DNA from: a bacterium | Lineage (GTDB): Bacteria > Blakebacterota > Blakebacteria > Blakebacterales > Blakebacteraceae | Length of the DNA stretch: 6,132 bases | Assembly: GCA_025774615.1 (NCBI GenBank) | Contig: JALGVQ010000167.1 | Location: 1 to 6,132, forward strand | Direction: 5' to 3' | In this document: positions 1 through 6,030 of the stretch, in pieces | Position numbering within the stretch: the first letter of the stretch is position 1 | How the letters are laid out: the number at the start of each line of letters is the position of its first letter | Translations under genes and position numbers: made by a program | Notes under the pieces: model-generated | What the model saw: only the letters and a program-made list of their open reading frames with translations | Told to the model about the DNA's origin: nothing | The model's database searches: none

Positions 1-177
1 CCGTGCGAGACTGACCAGACCGTCGACGTCCTCCGCACCGACCGCATGACACTGGGCATCACTCCTCATCCCGATGTTCCCGGGAGCTGACAATACTGTT
101 GTCACAGATGGAGATCGCGCCAATCGCCATACCAGCGCGTGCTCCCTCCCTCCTGAACCGACGACGAGTACTCTCAT
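1..177 (-). CDS. purD: Phosphoribosylamine-glycine ligase (GAR synthetase), N-terminal part, cut by window edge
   Basis: This is the start of a minus-strand gene that continues beyond position 1; 59 codons are visible of a protein that is usually about 420-430 residues. The product begins MRVLVVGSGGREHALVWRLA and continues with an APGN motif near residues 31-34. The VxGSGGREHA stretch followed about 20 residues later by APGN is the signature of the N-terminal domain of PurD, an ATP-grasp enzyme that joins phosphoribosylamine and glycine to give GAR in cytoplasmic purine biosynthesis. The ATG lies at 177-175; a weak ribosome-binding sequence GGTGG sits 4 nt upstream (182-186, read on the minus strand). 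The gene lies downstream of, and on the same strand as, the exported protein gene, 153 bp away, far enough for its own promoter. Identity is firm from the motif; everything past residue 59 is outside the window. Confidence 0.93.
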   Translation of the reverse strand, partial: MRVLVVGSGGREHALVWRLARSPSVTTVLSAPGNIGMRSDAQCHAVGAEDVDGLVSLAR

Positions 178-330
178 GAAGCCACCATCTGCCTGCTGAA
201 TGTCCAATGAATCAGGAATAGCCCGACAACTCCGTCTGTCAGGCTCATGCCATGAGTATGCCTGCATGGAACGACGGCGTAAATCGATTTACTGTATGGT
301 GATAAAGAAAATCGTCGGTTGCAGTGCGGA
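178..330. other. Intergenic region upstream of purD
   Basis: This gap separates the end of the exported barrel gene from the purD start and probably holds the purD promoter, though I see no convincing -35/-10 pair. It contains the 14-bp palindrome at 279-292 and a second shorter inverted repeat, CTCATG-C-CATGAG, at about 243-255. The latter has a single central base, so it is better read as a possible protein-binding dyad than as a hairpin. No T-run follows either element, so I do not call a terminator for the upstream gene. Confidence 0.5.
279..292. promoter_or_regulatory. Perfect 14-bp palindrome, possible operator upstream of purD
   Basis: The sequence GTAAATCGATTTAC reads identically on both strands with no central spacer. 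It lies about 100 bp upstream of the purD ATG and about 40 bp past the stop of the neighbouring gene. A spacer-free, AT-flanked dyad of this length is typical of a homodimeric repressor site. No regulator is assigned; the site does not match a motif I can name with confidence, and chance occurrence is possible. Confidence 0.35.
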
Positions 331-957
331 TCACTTTCCGATCGCGAATCCGATCCGTGCCATCGGACCGGTGCTCAGCGCCTGGAACAGGTCGGCAGGA
401 GCACCCGCCGGAAGAGGACCGCCGATCCCGCTGAACTGCGCGTAGCCGACTTCGAGCAGTAGTTTGACCGGCACGACTTCCAGGCTCACGATGAATCCGA
501 GGAATGCCTGGAACCCGATCTCACTCTCGACCTCGAACACATAACTGCCATCCGGGGGCTGGGGAACTTCGTCCCAGATCGTGTAATTGAGCCCGCCGGA
601 GAAATAGACTCCGAACTCCTCCCGCGCCCCGATATTGAGATAGATCGTACGATATTGAAGACTGAATCTGTCTGGAGTGGTATCAGTCGGTACCTCCCAC
701 TCAGCCTTGCCGATCCCCATGATTCCCGGGCTGATCATGAGTCCGAAAAGCTGGATCCCCACCTCTACAGCGGCAAGAGAACGCCAATCGAGCTCCTCGG
801 AGTTCTGTCCCCTGCTCCAGTTCGCGTTGGTCTGGCCGGTAAAGAAGGCGACATACGGCTTGATCTGTGCTTTAGTCTCGATCGGGACCATCATGAACAC
901 CGCAACGACGGCAATCATCATCCCCACTCTTCCCACACGCTCTATCCGGTGCTTCAT
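331..957 (-). CDS. Exported protein of unknown function, predicted small outer-membrane beta-barrel
   Basis: The 208-residue product starts MKHRIERVGRVGMM, followed by a hydrophobic stretch (about residues 13-26) and a likely signal peptidase I site after TKA (residue 30), so the mature protein would begin QIKPYVAFF. I chose the ATG at 957 because AGGAG (963-967, minus strand) lies 5 nt upstream and a classic signal peptide follows; the frame stays open 30 codons further upstream to 1047, but that extension would bury the signal sequence. The mature part has many short alternating polar/hydrophobic, aromatic- and glycine-rich strands (for example RTIYLNIGAREEFGVYFSGG and VKLLLEVGYAQF), as in 8-10-strand porin-like barrels. 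It ends GFAIGK rather than with the usual terminal aromatic, which weakens the barrel call slightly. I do not recognise a family; a periplasmic beta-rich protein is the alternative. The tRNA-Arg gene lies upstream on the same strand and purD downstream. Confidence 0.8.
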   Translation of the reverse strand: MKHRIERVGRVGMMIAVVAVFMMVPIETKAQIKPYVAFFTGQTNANWSRGQNSEELDWRSLAAVEVGIQLFGLMISPGIMGIGKAEWEVPTDTTPDRFSLQYRTIYLNIGAREEFGVYFSGGLNYTIWDEVPQPPDGSYVFEVESEIGFQAFLGFIVSLEVVPVKLLLEVGYAQFSGIGGPLPAGAPADLFQALSTGPMARIGFAIGK

Positions 958-1047
958 GCAGTCTCCTGGTCTTTCTTGTTCAACAGGCACTCTGTCACCT
1001 GAAACCATTCTTCCAAAACCGATCCTCTTATCCCTCATACGAAGCAA

Positions 1048-1063
1048 TAAACCGGTTGGTTTA
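1048..1063 (-). other. Short hairpin just downstream of the tRNA gene
   Basis: TAAACC and GGTTTA form a perfect 6-bp stem around a 4-nt loop, starting 18 nt past the encoded CCA end of the tRNA when read on the minus strand. It could mark the 3' end of the tRNA transcript or protect it, but the stem is AT-containing and the following sequence (TTGCTTCG) is a poor T-run, so it is at most a weak terminator. Read-through into the exported protein gene is therefore plausible. Confidence 0.3.
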
Positions 1064-1081
1064 CGCGCAACTACTTCAATA

Positions 1082-1158
1082 TGGCGGCCCTAGGAGGACT
1101 CGAACCCCCGACACGTGGTTTAGGAAACCACTGCTCTATCCACCTGAGCTATAGGGCC
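1082..1158 (-). tRNA. tRNA-Arg, anticodon CCT (reads AGG)
   Basis: Read on the minus strand the full cloverleaf is present. The acceptor stem GGCCCTA pairs perfectly with TAGGGCC, followed by discriminator G and an encoded CCA (1082-1084). The D stem is GCTC/GAGC. The anticodon stem GTGGT/ACCAC encloses the loop TTCCTAA, which gives T33, anticodon CCT and A37. The T arm GGGGG-TTCGAGT-CCTCC carries the TTCGA motif with one G-U pair. The length is 77 nt with no intron. This is the minor arginine isoacceptor for AGG codons. I see no integrase gene or duplicated tRNA 3' end in the window, so there is no sign that it serves as an integration site here. Confidence 0.96.
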
Positions 1159-1574
1159 CAACAGTTTTCACAACCTTTACTGCCTTGTTCTGAATTTCTT
1201 CAATATATGAGTAAAACTGATCTCGTCCTTCGGCAACTTCATCCTCTTCGGCTGTATTAATGTATGGCGCTCCTGGGGAATTACCCTGGATCAGATGAAA
1301 CATCTGTATTTTCCCTCACGTATAGACTGTCTGTATGTTTCAACCGCCGCTCACATGGTTAGAGAAATGTAACAACAGGCAAACCCGATTTCAGGCGTTG
1401 CACAGTCGATCTGCTCATCCCGAAGACCAGTGCTATCAATTGCCAGGTCTGGACTGGTAAAACCACCTGTCGCCTGATCCATGTTTGCCTTTGACAACTC
1501 ACTTCTCCAGCATCGATTCAAGGAGCGCTTCCATGGCCACCTTGCTTCACATACGAGGATTGGGGGATCTCCTA
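1159..1574. other. Gene-poor intergenic region between tRNA-Arg and the lipoprotein gene
   Basis: About 416 bp without a supportable gene, visibly more AT-rich than the rest. It must hold divergent promoters for the tRNA (minus) and the lipoprotein (plus). On the minus strand TTGAAG (1198-1203) and TAAAGG (1174-1179) have near-standard spacing and would start transcription shortly before the tRNA, a weak candidate. On the plus strand a perfect TTGACA sits at 1491-1496, but the best -10 at 16 bp spacing is TCGATT (1513-1518), a poor match. Short open frames on both strands here lack ribosome-binding sites and resemble no family I know. Confidence 0.5.
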
Positions 1575-2798
1575 ATGAAATCAATGAGGAGGAACTTTGA
1601 TGAGGACCATTTGGGCTGCTATACCTATCAACCCTGCAGACCTGTCTGTGGAATATGTGTGATTCTCATTCTCACGATGACGGGATCATGCAGTCAGCAA
1701 AGTAAGGAGTGGCAGGCAAGGGTGGTGATGGAAGATGGGATCCCTCATGTCTACAATCCCGAAACACCTTTCTGGGGAGCCGATACACAACCGTTTGAAT
1801 TGAGCGAGATTCTGGGGATTGATGAGGAGGGTGGCCAGCCACTCTTTACTAGACCGTTGACGGTTGCAGTCGGATCTGACGGTATTCGTTATATCCTTGA
1901 TCAGCGAGCTTGCTGCATCTGGCGTTTCGATTCTACTGGTAGTTCGCTCGATCCGATCGGTCGGCGGGGGGCAGGTCCTGGTGAATTTACACGACCCACC
2001 GACATGGTAATCCTGGACGATGGGACGCTGTTGGTAAGCGATCCGGGCAACCTCCGCCTATCCTTCTTCGATTCTGGCGGTACTTATCAAAGCTCTGTTG
2101 GATATATTGATGCTGTTAATCAATTCGAGCCGGCAGGATTTAACCGCTTCTTCGTATATCGTCGTGACCGAACAAATAGTCCACGCCTCTCGCGAATTGA
2201 AGCTGATCCGATAAATCCCCAACTGCGTATCATCAATAGTGAAGCGGAAACCATCACTGATTTCAGCAAACGCCAGGAAATCACTGGCCAGGTTGTCGAT
2301 GCATATATCAATAAATTATTTTTGGCTACCCTGCCTGATAATTCCCTGCTTGTGAGTTATCAGGGTTTGGATCGGATGGAGGTCTTCACATTTACCGGCT
2401 CCCTCGCCCGGGTCATCCATCGGCCTGAACCATTTGAATCCACCGACCCGGTTTATGTGGAGGAACCGAACCAGGAGGGTCTTCAGCCGTTTGTGGGTTG
2501 GGGGTACGATGTACTCAGTTCGGGATTAGCAACAAGTCCGGACGGGGAGTACTGGGTTGTTCTTGTCCCTCAGGAAGCCGCACGGGAACGGACTACGTTA
2601 GTCGGAGAGTCAGCAATTCCCAATCATTGGTCTCTCGAACTTTTTGATACTGAAGGTCGCTGGATAGCCCATCAACGACTTGATTTCGTTTGCCCTCGAG
2701 CTCTACTCGATTGGGGTGCCGACGGTCTCTATCTGATCAATCCAGAAGGGGATGCAGCAGTTTACCGATTCGAGTTCCAACCAGTTATTCCGAATTAG
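1575..2798 (+). CDS. Predicted lipoprotein with six-bladed NHL-type beta-propeller
   Basis: From the ATG at 1575 the product has 407 residues. A hydrophobic segment, CVILILTMTG (about residues 28-37), ends in GSC with C39 as the probable lipidated cysteine, followed by SQQS, so the protein is expected on the periplasmic side of a membrane. The mature part shows propeller features: SDGIRYILDQ (101-110), the NHL-like GRRGAGPGEFTRP (129-141) followed by DDGTLLVSDPGN (148-159) and SFFDSGG (163-169). Later blades are seen in SPDGEYWVV, LELFDTEGRW and the closing DGLYLINPEGDAAVYRF. The early NPETPFWG motif (61-68) is of a kind seen in this propeller family in Gemmatimonadota-like genomes. Function is unknown; such propellers mostly bind ligands or proteins. 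The start is uncertain: 1575 has GGGGG 8 nt upstream, while an in-frame ATG at 1584 and a TTG at 1485 lack good ribosome sites. The n-region is unusually long and partly acidic for a lipoprotein signal. Base composition is lower in GC than the permease region. Confidence 0.82.
   Translation: MKSMRRNFDEDHLGCYTYQPCRPVCGICVILILTMTGSCSQQSKEWQARVVMEDGIPHVYNPETPFWGADTQPFELSEILGIDEEGGQPLFTRPLTVAVGSDGIRYILDQRACCIWRFDSTGSSLDPIGRRGAGPGEFTRPTDMVILDDGTLLVSDPGNLRLSFFDSGGTYQSSVGYIDAVNQFEPAGFNRFFVYRRDRTNSPRLSRIEADPINPQLRIINSEAETITDFSKRQEITGQVVDAYINKLFLATLPDNSLLVSYQGLDRMEVFTFTGSLARVIHRPEPFESTDPVYVEEPNQEGLQPFVGWGYDVLSSGLATSPDGEYWVVLVPQEAARERTTLVGESAIPNHWSLELFDTEGRWIAHQRLDFVCPRALLDWGADGLYLINPEGDAAVYRFEFQPVIPN
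1586..1662 (+). other. Strong ribosome-binding site and short out-of-frame ORF over the lipoprotein start
   Basis: GAGGAGG at 1586-1592 is the best Shine-Dalgarno match near the lipoprotein start and lies 7 nt ahead of an ATG at 1600. That ATG is in the +1 frame relative to the propeller and opens a 20-codon ORF (MRTIWAAIPINPADLSVEYV) ending with TGA at 1660-1662. Three readings are possible: a small leader peptide that affects translation of the lipoprotein, a frameshift (natural or a sequencing error) that moved the real signal-peptide start out of frame, or chance. The peptide has a mildly hydrophobic start but no clear signal sequence, so I cannot choose between them. Confidence 0.4.
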
Positions 2799-3028
2799 GT
2801 GAGCCCGGAGTGGCTGGATCTCATCCAGGCGATGGTTCATTCAGCAGCCGCGGGATATAACTCCCTTCGGCCGTCAATCCAAATACATGTTCAGGGACAA
2901 CGACGGCATCTACGGCTATGGAGTTTGGGCATTTCTTAGCAACTGTGGTATCGAGGAAGTCAGGACAGCTTCCCGGAGCCCGTGGCGGAATCCAGCTTTG
3001 AGTCCTATCAGTCAGTTTGCCGGTGCTG
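2799..3028. other. Convergent intergenic region between the lipoprotein and permease genes
   Basis: This 230-bp stretch lies between the stops of two converging genes, where a bidirectional terminator would be expected. The only hairpin I see is the one at 2814-2828. On the minus strand a frame stays open from inside the 3' end of the permease gene (3072) to a TGA at 2821; its last part has coding-like codon choice, but it has no ribosome-binding site of its own and matches no family I recognise. Confidence 0.45.
2814..2828 (+). terminator. Weak hairpin after the lipoprotein gene
   Basis: CTGGAT and ATCCAG form a 6-bp stem around the loop CTC, with a further G-C pair possible beyond one mismatch. 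It begins 15 nt after the lipoprotein stop codon. No T-run follows, so an intrinsic terminator is not well supported; the position rather than the structure is the main argument. Confidence 0.28.
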
Positions 3029-5677
3029 CTAACCTCCCGCCAGGGTTCGTACCGGATCCACCCGGGTTGCACGGCGGGCCGGTACGAGCACTGCCAGCAG
3101 AGTAGTGGCGATCAGAATCAGCGGCGCAAAGGTGAAGACCATTGCATCGTAGGCACCGACACCGAAAAGGAGGGACTCAAGCAGACGAGTCAGAGCGAGC
3201 GCCCCGACCAGGCCGAGCCCTACCCCGATAATGACCAGGGTGAGACCGTTCCGCAGGATGAGTCCGAGCACGGAACCAGGTTGCGCTCCGAGCGCCATCC
3301 GGACGCCGATCTCGTGTGTGCGCTGCGAAACGGTGAACGTCATGAGCCCGTAGAGGCCGACGACGGCCAGGAGCAGTGCCACGCCGGCGAAACAGGTCAG
3401 AAGCAGAGTCCGGAAACGGGGTTGCGAGATCGAACTGGTCACTATCTGGTCCACGGCCTGGAGATCCTTCACCGGCTGGTCTGGATCAACCGCCATGATC
3501 ACGCGCCGGGCAGCCTGAGCCAGGGTGATGGGAGGAACCGAAGTGTGCAGCATGACAGTCACACTCGTCACCGGGTCCTGCCGGTATAGCCGGTAAAGTT
3601 GGGGATTCTCCTCAAAGCTACCCAGGGCAGAGTGCTGTACCTCACCCACAATGCCAATGACCTCATACCAGGTGCCCTGCACCCCGACCCGCCGGCCGAT
3701 CAGATCTTCGTCCGGGTAGTACCGTTGGGCGAGCCCCTCGCTGACGACCACTACCGGAGTGGTCTCGGGGCCGTCACCGGATGTGAACGTGCGTCCGGCC
3801 CTCAGCGGTATCCCCATGGTCTGGAAGTAATCATCACTCACCCGGTATTGCAGGCCGATGATCCCCTCGCCAGAAGCGGGGTCAGGTCCGCCTTCGAAAT
3901 CGACTCCCCATAATTGGCCACCAGCGGTCAGCGGGATCGTCGAACTGAGAGCACACGTTATCACTCCCGGCAGGGCCCGCAATCGGGCCAGGACGGCTTC
4001 ACCAAAAAGACGTTTCTGATCAGCCGGTTCGTAGCGTGAATCAGTCAGGTTCGTCGTCAGCATGAGCCGGTCGGTGGCCGTAAAACCGGGGTCCTCATTC
4101 TGCAACAGCCCGAGACTGCGCAGAAGTAATCCAGAACCCACGAGCAGGATGATGGCCAGCGCAACCTCAACGACTACCATACCGTTACGCCAGCGTCGCG
4201 TTGTCGCCCTGGTACGGCTGCTTCCGCTCTGCCGCAGGGTCGTGTGCAGATCGGATCGGGTAGAACCTAAGGCGGGGAAGAGACCGAAGAGGATCCCGGT
4301 GAGCAGGGTCACCCCGGCTGTGAATAGCAGAACGAGGGGGTCGAGGCCGATATCCTGCATCGGCCGCAGCAGACCGGGCCAGGCCCTGAAGAGCTCGATC
4401 CCGAGCCAGGCCAGACCTATCCCCAGTGCGGCCCCGAAGAAGGAGAGTAGTACACTTTCGGCCAGGAGCTGCCGGATTATCCGCCCCCGCCCTGCCCCAA
4501 CGGCCATCCGGATCGCGACTTCAGGCCCGCGCACCAGCGCCCGGGCCAGCATCATATTGGCCACGTTGACGCAGGCGATCAGCAGGAGCAGTCCAACCGC
4601 GGCCAGCAAAATCAGCAGCTGCGGCCTCAGGCCCCCGGTCAGGCTGTCGGCGAGTGATGATACACGCACGTCCCAACCGTTATTGGAGTCCGGGTATTCT
4701 GCTTCCAGAGTCGCAGCAATATTGGATAGCTCCGCCTGGGCCTGTTCCAGTGTAATGCCCGGCTTCAGACGGGCGACCGAGGACAGCCAGTGTGCGTATC
4801 GGCGGGATGCCCACCAGGGTTCCGGCCTCAGGGGCAGGATCAGGTCGACCTCGCTGATTGGTTTCCAGTTCCGGTCGGTGACACCTATCACGGTATAGAC
4901 GTCACCGTCCAGGATTATGGAATCACCGATGACATCGGGTTTGCCGGCAAAAGCCCGCTGCCAGAAGCCGTATCGGAGGATCGCCACCTGTTCGGCGTCT
5001 GGTTCGAATTCCCCTGGAGTGAATCCCCGCCCCAGGGCGAGCTCGGCCCCGAAAAGCTCCAGAAAGTCTTCCATGACGGTGTAGACCGACAGGTTCTCGG
5101 GGTATTCTCCTCCCGTCCAGGCCGGGCGTAGGGTGGTATAGGTTGTCATGAACTCAAAAGATTCGCTACGCGTTTTCCAGTCGCTGAAATTCATCGGTGA
5201 AACCGAGAACGATGGGAGTCCGTAAGGGAGATTGCACTCCCGGATCTGAACGATACGCTCTGGCTCGGGATAGGGAACAGGAGTCAGGAGCACCCCGTTA
5301 ACGACACTGAAGATGGCGGTTGTGGCCCCGATTCCCAGGGCCAGGGTGAGGATCGCGACGGTCGCGAAACCGGGGCTGCGACGAATTGTGCGAAGCCCGA
5401 ACCGAAGATCATGTCGGAATTCCCTGAACATTCCGTCTCCCTCTCCTTTTTGGTTATCAGACTGGAATTTATGGTGGGGGCGGTATCCGAATCTCAGAAC
5501 CAGAGCACCGGCCACTTCGTGCAGCCACCCGTGACCTCGACTCGCCTTCCTGTCAGAGCCCCGGGAGAGGGCATACGACTCCTCCAGGTCACCCAGGAAG
5601 TACTCCCGCTCGGGTAGCGGCAGGAGGAATCGCAGGAGCAGGCGGATGGAGTTGGGAATGCGGAATCTGCGATTCAC
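3029..5677 (-). CDS. ADOP-type duplicated MacB/FtsX-like ABC transporter permease with N-terminal prefix domain
   Basis: The 882-residue inner-membrane protein has three parts. Residues 1-80 are a cytoplasmic permease-prefix domain (PLPEREYFLGDLEESYA, 20-36). Then come two FtsX-like units. Unit one has a membrane segment at about 104-126 (after RRSPGF), a periplasmic MacB-type domain at about 130-350, and segments near 352-375, 405-428 and 448-470. Unit two has a segment near 500-520, a second periplasmic domain at about 525-755, and segments near 757-780, 810-832 and 846-866. The cytoplasmic loops EVAIRMAVGAGRGRIIRQ (386-403) and HEIGVRMALGAQPG (788-801) are the paired FtsX loops that contact an ATPase. 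The protein ends RRATRVDPVRTLAGG, typical of the family. The start is GTG at 5677: it overlaps the PadR stop as GTGA and has GGGAG (5683-5687) 5 nt upstream, better than the ATG at 5719 inside padR. Acidobacterial duplicated orphan permeases match this length and layout; they lack a linked ATPase, as here, and their substrate is unknown. Confidence 0.92.
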   Translation of the reverse strand: MNRRFRIPNSIRLLLRFLLPLPEREYFLGDLEESYALSRGSDRKASRGHGWLHEVAGALVLRFGYRPHHKFQSDNQKGEGDGMFREFRHDLRFGLRTIRRSPGFATVAILTLALGIGATTAIFSVVNGVLLTPVPYPEPERIVQIRECNLPYGLPSFSVSPMNFSDWKTRSESFEFMTTYTTLRPAWTGGEYPENLSVYTVMEDFLELFGAELALGRGFTPGEFEPDAEQVAILRYGFWQRAFAGKPDVIGDSIILDGDVYTVIGVTDRNWKPISEVDLILPLRPEPWWASRRYAHWLSSVARLKPGITLEQAQAELSNIAATLEAEYPDSNNGWDVRVSSLADSLTGGLRPQLLILLAAVGLLLLIACVNVANMMLARALVRGPEVAIRMAVGAGRGRIIRQLLAESVLLSFFGAALGIGLAWLGIELFRAWPGLLRPMQDIGLDPLVLLFTAGVTLLTGILFGLFPALGSTRSDLHTTLRQSGSSRTRATTRRWRNGMVVVEVALAIILLVGSGLLLRSLGLLQNEDPGFTATDRLMLTTNLTDSRYEPADQKRLFGEAVLARLRALPGVITCALSSTIPLTAGGQLWGVDFEGGPDPASGEGIIGLQYRVSDDYFQTMGIPLRAGRTFTSGDGPETTPVVVVSEGLAQRYYPDEDLIGRRVGVQGTWYEVIGIVGEVQHSALGSFEENPQLYRLYRQDPVTSVTVMLHTSVPPITLAQAARRVIMAVDPDQPVKDLQAVDQIVTSSISQPRFRTLLLTCFAGVALLLAVVGLYGLMTFTVSQRTHEIGVRMALGAQPGSVLGLILRNGLTLVIIGVGLGLVGALALTRLLESLLFGVGAYDAMVFTFAPLILIATTLLAVLVPARRATRVDPVRTLAGG
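5431..5449 (-). promoter_or_regulatory. Strong internal ribosome-binding region and ATG inside the permease gene
   Basis: Read on the minus strand, AAAGGAG (5449-5443) and GGAG (5440-5437) stand 11 and 5 nt ahead of an in-frame ATG at 5431-5429, codon 83 of the permease. Translation from here would give an 800-residue protein beginning MFREFRHDLRFGLRTIRRSP, which is where many MacB-like permeases without a prefix domain begin. The purine-rich stretch encodes KGEGDG, a linker between prefix domain and first membrane segment, so the match could also be a by-product of that linker. Confidence 0.4.
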
Positions 5678-6030
5678 GATGTCTCCCACCCCAGATCGAG
5701 CCCCCGGGTCAGGCTCCACAGATCGGACAGTGAGCGGTTCACTGCCCGCAGTCCCGTTGCCGAAACGTGGTAGAGTTTCTTGCGCCGTCCGCCCCGCACC
5801 GCCGTCGGCTCGCTGATCCGGGTATGCAGGTACCCCTTCGCTTCGAGTCGGCTGAGGCTTTTATAAATCGTACCCAGGGTGAGGGTACGGGAGGTCTCCC
5901 GCTCGAGTTCTTCGCGGATCGTCACACCATAGGCATCCGGCCCCAGGCGCAGGATGGCCAGCATGACCATGATCTCGAACTCGCCCGGGTGTCCCGGACC
6001 CTTGTTTGAATATTTCTCAGGCATTGTCAT
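5674..6030 (-). CDS. PadR-family transcriptional regulator
   Basis: This 118-residue cytoplasmic DNA-binding protein is a compact PadR-type regulator. The winged helix spans about residues 15-93: GEFEIMVMLAILRLGPDAYG (16-35), IREELERETSRTLTLGTIY (38-56) containing the recognition helix, KSLSRLEAKGYL (57-68), and the wing GGRRKKLYHVSATG (80-93). A short C-terminal helix (about 94-113) would serve for dimer formation. Proteins of this family usually repress neighbouring transporter genes and release DNA on binding a ligand or responding to stress. Its stop overlaps the permease start by 4 bp (GTGA), so the two form one operon, the arrangement seen for ADOP permeases; the permease is its most likely target together with itself. 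The ATG at 6030 has no clear ribosome-binding site, nor does the alternative ATG two codons later at 6024, so translation may be weak or leaderless. Confidence 0.93.
   Translation of the reverse strand: MTMPEKYSNKGPGHPGEFEIMVMLAILRLGPDAYGVTIREELERETSRTLTLGTIYKSLSRLEAKGYLHTRISEPTAVRGGRRKKLYHVSATGLRAVNRSLSDLWSLTRGLDLGWETS

Noticed and set aside
331-1047. Longer form of the exported protein starting at 1047
   Set aside because: It would place 30 polar residues before an evident signal peptide; the ATG at 957 has a proper AGGAG and gives a standard signal sequence.
1082-1158. tRNA gene as an attachment site for a mobile element
   Set aside because: No integrase, no repeat of the tRNA 3' end elsewhere in the window, and neighbouring genes are not mobile-element genes.
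1210-1372. About 53-codon open frame on the plus strand (contains FGNFILFG and HLYFPSRIDCLYV)
   Set aside because: It has gene-like codons at first but no start codon near its beginning, no ribosome-binding site and no family I recognise; too short to call even as a pseudogene.
1351-1584. 77-codon open frame on the minus strand in the gap before the lipoprotein gene
   Set aside because: No ribosome-binding site, rich in Cys and Trp without a domain pattern, and it overlaps the region needed for the lipoprotein start; likely chance.
4062-4898. 278-codon open frame on the plus strand
   Set aside because: It lies antisense inside the permease gene, has a Ser/Arg/Pro-rich composition typical of a shadow frame, and shows no domain features.
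3029-5719. Permease start at the ATG at 5719
   Set aside because: The GTG at 5677 overlaps the padR stop as GTGA and has GGGAG at 5-nt spacing; the extra 14 residues are encoded inside padR and do not look like the family N-terminus.
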